Part shown: piece by piece, positions 49,417 to 52,031 of the stretch
Layout of the letters: each line of letters begins with the position of its first letter
Numbering within the stretch: position 1 is the stretch's first letter
Assembly (NCBI GenBank): GCA_038997305.1
Contig: JAWAZZ010000005.1
Location: 1 to 52,031, forward strand
Length of the DNA stretch: 52,031 bases
Direction: 5' to 3'
Source of the DNA: JAHLMO01 sp038997305
Lineage (GTDB): Archaea; Aenigmatarchaeota; Aenigmatarchaeia; CG10238-14; SpSt-28
The notes under the pieces: model-generated
What the model was told of the DNA's origin: nothing
The model's input: only the letters and a program-made list of their open reading frames with translations
The model's database searches: none
Made by a program: the position numbers and the translations under genes

Positions 49417-50013
49417 TTCATCATAAACAAAAAAACCTTTTTTATCTTTTATAATTCTTTTTATTTTTGGATTTGAAATTTCTATTAAGGATGCTATAGC
49501 CCTAAGGTAACTTGCTGAAATTCCAAGCTCCCTTGCTAACTCTTCATAACTAATTTCTTTTCTTTCCATTATGATCTTATGAGCTTTATCTATCAATTCT
49601 GTAGATTTGCTTAATCTGCTCGAAGCGCTTGAAGCGGTTGTAAGCAGCTTAACATTATCTAATTTTTCTTCTAATTTTTTAAGCACATTTTCCAAATCTT
49701 TCTTTTCGCTAAGATTTAGAGAAGCCCAATCCTTCGTTATCATATTAGCTTCTATTCTTTTGAGAGATTCCTCTATCGACTTTAAGGTTTTTATTATATA
49801 TCCATATATAAAATCTCTTGAAAGACTAATTTCTTCATCCCTTTTTAAACCTTCATAATTAGTTTTTTCTTCCTCATAAAGTTTGTCAGTAATAGTATTC
49901 TCAACCAGATTATCTTCACCAAAATTTTGTTCAGATTCTTGTTCCAATAATTGAAGATTACTCTCAAGCTTTTTTCTCTTAAAGAGTCTTTTTATATTAT
50001 CAAGAAAACCCAT
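49399..50013 (-). CDS. Coiled-coil plus helix-turn-helix protein, candidate binder of the adjacent repeats
   Basis: The 204 aa start with a basic amphipathic helix (MGFLDNIKRLFKRKK), then an acidic linker, a coiled coil (about 72-125; YIIKTLKSIEESLKRIEANM), an S/T-rich hinge and an HTH (about 145-180; ISYEELARELGISASYLRAI). No ParB or SegB motif is obvious. The gene both ends in and internally contains the GCTT/AAGC repeats, suggesting autoregulation or a self-contained partition/origin protein. It lies 2 nt downstream of a second HTH gene. Confidence 0.8.
   Translation of the reverse strand: MGFLDNIKRLFKRKKLESNLQLLEQESEQNFGEDNLVENTITDKLYEEEKTNYEGLKRDEEISLSRDFIYGYIIKTLKSIEESLKRIEANMITKDWASLNLSEKKDLENVLKKLEEKLDNVKLLTTASSASSRLSKSTELIDKAHKIIMERKEISYEELARELGISASYLRAIASLIEISNPKIKRIIKDKKGFFVYDESARNV
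49608..49650. repeat. GCTT/AAGC repeats inside the HTH gene
   Basis: The stretch with TGCTCGAAGCGCTTGAAGCG and TAAGCAGCTT repeats the motif of the intergenic array while coding for the low-complexity linker TTASSASSRLSKS of the protein. The plain S/A-rich peptide suggests that the DNA, rather than the protein sequence, is under selection here, giving a second cluster about 230 bp from the first. Confidence 0.65.
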
Positions 50014-50015
50014 AA

Positions 50016-50306
50016 TTATTTAAATTTCTTTTCATATATTTCTTGAAGTTTTCTTATTTTCCAATAAGCTATAAACTTTTCAACATCTATGTCTTCTTTT
50101 AGCCTTATTAATCTTGCCCTAAATGGTACTAGTCTTTGTTCCTCTATAAAGGGGCTAAAATATTTAGAAAGTAGTCTTGAAACTGTTTTATGATGTAATT
50201 TAACTCTTCTAGCGATTTCTCTTATCCATATCCATCCATTAATCTTTTTTAAAACTATAAGAATTTTTAGAACATTTTCCATTTCATCTTTTCTTTTATT
50301 TTCCAT
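50016..50306 (-). CDS. Small helix-turn-helix protein, 96 aa
   Basis: An HTH spans about 28-50 (WIWIREIARRVKLHHKTVSRLL), preceded by a helix (ENVLKILIVLKKI) and followed by a basic region. The start is placed at the ATG at 50306 rather than at 50369, because the longer frame would run through the TATA-like box and the GC-rich site. It is the first gene of a two-gene operon with the coiled-coil/HTH protein (2-nt gap). Likely a repressor or accessory DNA-binding factor. Confidence 0.75.
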   Translation of the reverse strand: MENKRKDEMENVLKILIVLKKINGWIWIREIARRVKLHHKTVSRLLSKYFSPFIEEQRLVPFRARLIRLKEDIDVEKFIAYWKIRKLQEIYEKKFK

Positions 50307-50315
50307 AATAAAAAT

Positions 50316-50325
50316 GCGCCAGGTG
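50316..50325 (-). promoter_or_regulatory. GC-rich site CGCCAGGTGG, second of an inverted pair
   Basis: It lies 10 nt upstream of the 50306 start codon, between it and the TATA-like TTTAAAAATATAT (about 50327-50343). A protein bound here would block transcription of the two-gene HTH operon. It matches the inverse of the site at 48232. A separate inverted repeat is annotated just upstream. Confidence 0.55.
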
Positions 50326-50342
50326 GATAATATATTTTTAAA

Positions 50343-50385
50343 GCGTGGTATAATGAATAATTTGAACAATCATCCAAAACCACGC
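50343..50385. promoter_or_regulatory. Inverted repeat GCGTGGT...ACCACGC upstream of the HTH operon
   Basis: The 7-bp arms are perfect (50343-50349 and 50379-50385), with a 29-nt AT-rich spacer, about 37-80 nt upstream of the 50306 start codon and just upstream of its TATA-like box. The GC-rich arms stand out in the AT-rich background. Arms spaced about three helical turns apart suggest an operator for a dimer, or a transcription activator site. Confidence 0.5.
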
Positions 50386-50461
50386 ATATTATATATCTTT
50401 TAACTTTTTTATCCATAGATATATTAACCACTTCTTAGTAACTAAAATATTATTATATCCA

Positions 50462-50677
50462 TCACGTTCTTAGGAGAGGAAAAAGTTCTAGCGGCAACTT
50501 TATACAAGATGTATTTTGAGTCAATTTTATATTGTTCGAATGATTAGTTTCCCCATTCATCTTGCAAACATTAACTTTTGTTGTTATAGCATCTAATAAG
50601 AAAACCATAAAAAGCAGTGCTGCAAAAATCCAAAATAATAGCTTTGTTCTATCTATTTTTATTGTTCTTAAGTCCAT
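50462..50677 (-). CDS. Small single-span membrane protein, about 71 aa
   Basis: MDLRTIKIDRTK is followed by a span (LLFWIFAALLFMVFLLDAI) and a short outer tail with two cysteines and an N-x-T site. The frame is open further to an ATG at 50689. The chosen start overlaps the preceding HTH gene's end by 29 nt, so the two are coupled. No family recognised; the short tail makes it only a probable gene. Confidence 0.55.
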   Translation of the reverse strand: MDLRTIKIDRTKLLFWIFAALLFMVFLLDAITTKVNVCKMNGETNHSNNIKLTQNTSCIKLPLELFPLLRT

Positions 50678-50852
50678 AATAATTTCCACCTAAAACGTTT
50701 ATTTCAAAAATTATTCCTTTAGAAATTAAATTTTCTAAAGCTTTTTTTACATCATCTTTATTTTCAAAATAAGAAAACAAATCTCTTTTGCTTATTATGT
50801 TTTTGTTTTTTAATATTTCTAGTATCTTATTCTCTATTTCTTCAATAGACAT
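50649..50852 (-). CDS. Small winged-helix-like protein, 67 aa
   Basis: MSIEEIENKILEILKNKNII, followed by a helix and strand pair (SKRDLFSYFENKDDVKKALENL and GIIFEINVLGGNYYGL), describe a compact winged helix with a C-terminal beta wing. The ATG at 50852 was preferred to the one at 50879, because the region between reads as AT-rich promoter shared with the divergent rps19e. Likely a small DNA-binding protein; target unknown. Confidence 0.68.
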   Translation of the reverse strand: MSIEEIENKILEILKNKNIISKRDLFSYFENKDDVKKALENLISKGIIFEINVLGGNYYGLKNNKNR

Positions 50853-50887
50853 AAATAAAAAATTTAATAACTTTAACAAATATTTAT

Positions 50888-51310
50888 ATGGTCAACGTAT
50901 ATGATGTAGATCCCCAAAAACTAATAGAAAGGTTGAAGGAAGAGCTTAAGAAAATTGATGTAATTAAACCTCCAAGATGGGCTCTATTCGCAAAAAATAG
51001 TCCTGCAAATGAAAGACCACCGGAACAAGAAGATTTTTGGTATATAAGAGCGGCTAGCATTCTTAGAAGGTTATATATAGATGGTCCAATAGGAGTAAGT
51101 AGATTAAGAACTTATTATGGAAGAAGAAAACAACATAGAAGAAGGAGAGAAAAGTTTATGAAGGCAAGTGGAAAAATTATAAGAACTATTTTACAGCAAT
51201 TAGAAAAAGCAGGCTTAGTTGAAAAAGTTGAAAGAAAAGGTAGAAAACTTACACCAAAAGGGATTAGTCTTTTGGATAGAATTGCGCATGAAGTAGCTAA
51301 AGGACAATAA
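50888..51310 (+). CDS. rps19e: Ribosomal protein eS19
   Basis: The 140 aa match S19e: VYDVDPQKLIERLKEELK, RWALFAKNSPANERPPEQEDFWYIRAASILRRLY, GPIGVSRLRTYYGRRKQ, and the C-terminal winged helix region GKIIRTILQQLEKAGLVEK followed by KLTPKG. It is a small-subunit protein needed for ribosome maturation. In many archaea it precedes a PDCD5-like gene and rpl39e. Here neither follows; rpl39e is 29 kb away next to a HAD gene, another rearranged ribosomal operon. Confidence 0.96.
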   Translation: MVNVYDVDPQKLIERLKEELKKIDVIKPPRWALFAKNSPANERPPEQEDFWYIRAASILRRLYIDGPIGVSRLRTYYGRRKQHRRRREKFMKASGKIIRTILQQLEKAGLVEKVERKGRKLTPKGISLLDRIAHEVAKGQ

Positions 51311-51391
51311 AATAAGTAATTTTTAGTTGATAAAAGGAATTGAAAATGAGAGAGAAAGAGCTAAATTATAAATGAATGTACAAAAATTTTT

Positions 51392-52031
51392 ATGGACAAA
51401 AAATTAATTTCAACATTTATTGCTACAATAATTTTAGTTGCATTAACTATTGGAATAGGTGTAATACTATATTTTTACTTTGCTGGATACGTTACTCAAA
51501 CAAAAAGTCAAATTGAAAATTTACCAGTAAAATCGCTAACGGAATGTTCAAAAGCAAATGTAGATATAATTGTTAAAAAGACTAAAGAAAATAGAGAGGA
51601 TTTATTAGAAGGCTATTCATATAAAATTCCGATAACAATAAAAGAAAATTCAGGTCAAACTTTGACAGATTATCAAATTTTAGTAACTCTAGATACTCAA
51701 AGTTTAATATCTCAAGGAAAAATGAAATCTGATTGTTCAGATATTAGATTTACAGATAGTGATGGAACAACTTTATTAAACTATTGGATTGAATCTGGAT
51801 GTAACACTCAAAATACAAGAATTTGGGTAAAAGTTCCATTCATTCAAGCTAGCTCAATAAAAACAATATATGTTTATTATGGAAATCCTAATGCAACAAG
51901 TTTAAGTAATGGAACTGCTACTTTCTTAGCTTTTGATTTAAAATTAGAAGGTCCTCTAGGCTCGAGTAGTGTTGCAGAGAGTTATCATTCCTGTGCATTA
52001 GTTGCTAATGGTTCTGTCTATTGTTGGGGAT
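51392..52031 (+). CDS. Surface protein with DUF2341 and RCC1-like repeats (runs off the right edge)
   Basis: The open frame has no stop before the window ends (213 codons seen). The N-terminus MDKKLISTFIATIILVALTIGIGVILYFYF resembles the hydrophobic start of archaeal secreted or pilin-like proteins. A DUF2341 domain follows (about 75-180; YKIPITIKENSG, DIRFTDSDGTTLLNYWIESG, SSIKTIYVYYGNPNA). The last 18 residues (SYHSCALVANGSVYCWGD) are an RCC1/BLIP-II-like beta-propeller repeat. It is probably a cell-surface binding or adhesion protein; the rest of the propeller lies outside. Confidence 0.88.
   Translation, partial: MDKKLISTFIATIILVALTIGIGVILYFYFAGYVTQTKSQIENLPVKSLTECSKANVDIIVKKTKENREDLLEGYSYKIPITIKENSGQTLTDYQILVTLDTQSLISQGKMKSDCSDIRFTDSDGTTLLNYWIESGCNTQNTRIWVKVPFIQASSIKTIYVYYGNPNATSLSNGTATFLAFDLKLEGPLGSSSVAESYHSCALVANGSVYCWG

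Noticed and set aside
51346..51375. Nine-codon frame before the DUF2341 gene
   Set aside because: Tiny, charged and without conservation evidence; it overlaps the promoter region of the next gene.

Overview
The window is a very AT-rich, gene-dense archaeal chromosome segment. Archaeal identity is shown by the thermosome, prefoldin beta, Orc1/Cdc6, aIF5B, ribosomal proteins L14, S17, L39e and S19e, deoxyhypusine synthase, archaeal-type AlaRS, TyrRS and HisRS, and TATA-like boxes placed just before start codons. The three tRNA genes (Leu-TAG, Ser-GGA, Lys-CTT) have almost fully G:C stems in an otherwise AT-rich sequence, which suggests a thermophile. Overlapping genes, divergent promoters squeezed into 24-50 nt, a split glmS, an AlaRS without its C-terminal domain and a short SMC suggest a reduced DPANN genome, most like a Nanoarchaeota ectosymbiont. 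That placement is inference.

Layout. 1-226: what looks like the leader end of a CRISPR array running off the left edge. 227-11860: small unknown genes, Nudix, endonuclease IV, ScpA-SMC, a tRNA thiolase, a cation/proton antiporter, tRNA-Leu, two ankyrin proteins, a PUA protein and a winged-helix protein. 11964-16663: split glmS, thermosome, SepF, prefoldin beta and a small unknown protein. 16751-28973: tRNA-Ser and two copies of a cassette (helical-repeat protein, about 330-aa protein, variable third gene) that share a 916-bp identical block. The copies flank rpl14, rps17, a HAD gene, rpl39e, dys and alaS. 28975-38052: tyrS, orc1/cdc6, infB, a second HAD gene, pcm, hisS, tRNA-Lys, two membrane proteins, an ATP-cone protein and ftsZ.

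38100-47600 is the most unusual part. It holds a G-quadruplex-like element beside ftsZ and a pilin-like gene. Next come a minus-strand run of five single-span membrane proteins plus an 891-aa cysteine-containing membrane protein, and a TadC-like inner-membrane platform gene. It ends in an operon of a helix-turn-helix/zinc-ribbon gene followed by seven tiny (40-61 aa) single-span membrane proteins, several of which are too short for routine gene calling. Together they look like an uncharacterised pilus or surface-attachment machine; no assembly ATPase is in the window.

48179-50400 holds a 1.2-kb gene-free stretch with about nine TGTGAG-type iterons, then a dense GCTT/AAGC palindrome array. The array runs into the 3' end of a coiled-coil/HTH gene and reappears inside that gene. 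A second HTH gene with its own inverted repeats follows. This is a candidate replication origin or centromere-like partition locus. The window ends with a winged-helix gene and a small membrane gene, rps19e, and the start of a DUF2341/RCC1-repeat surface protein.
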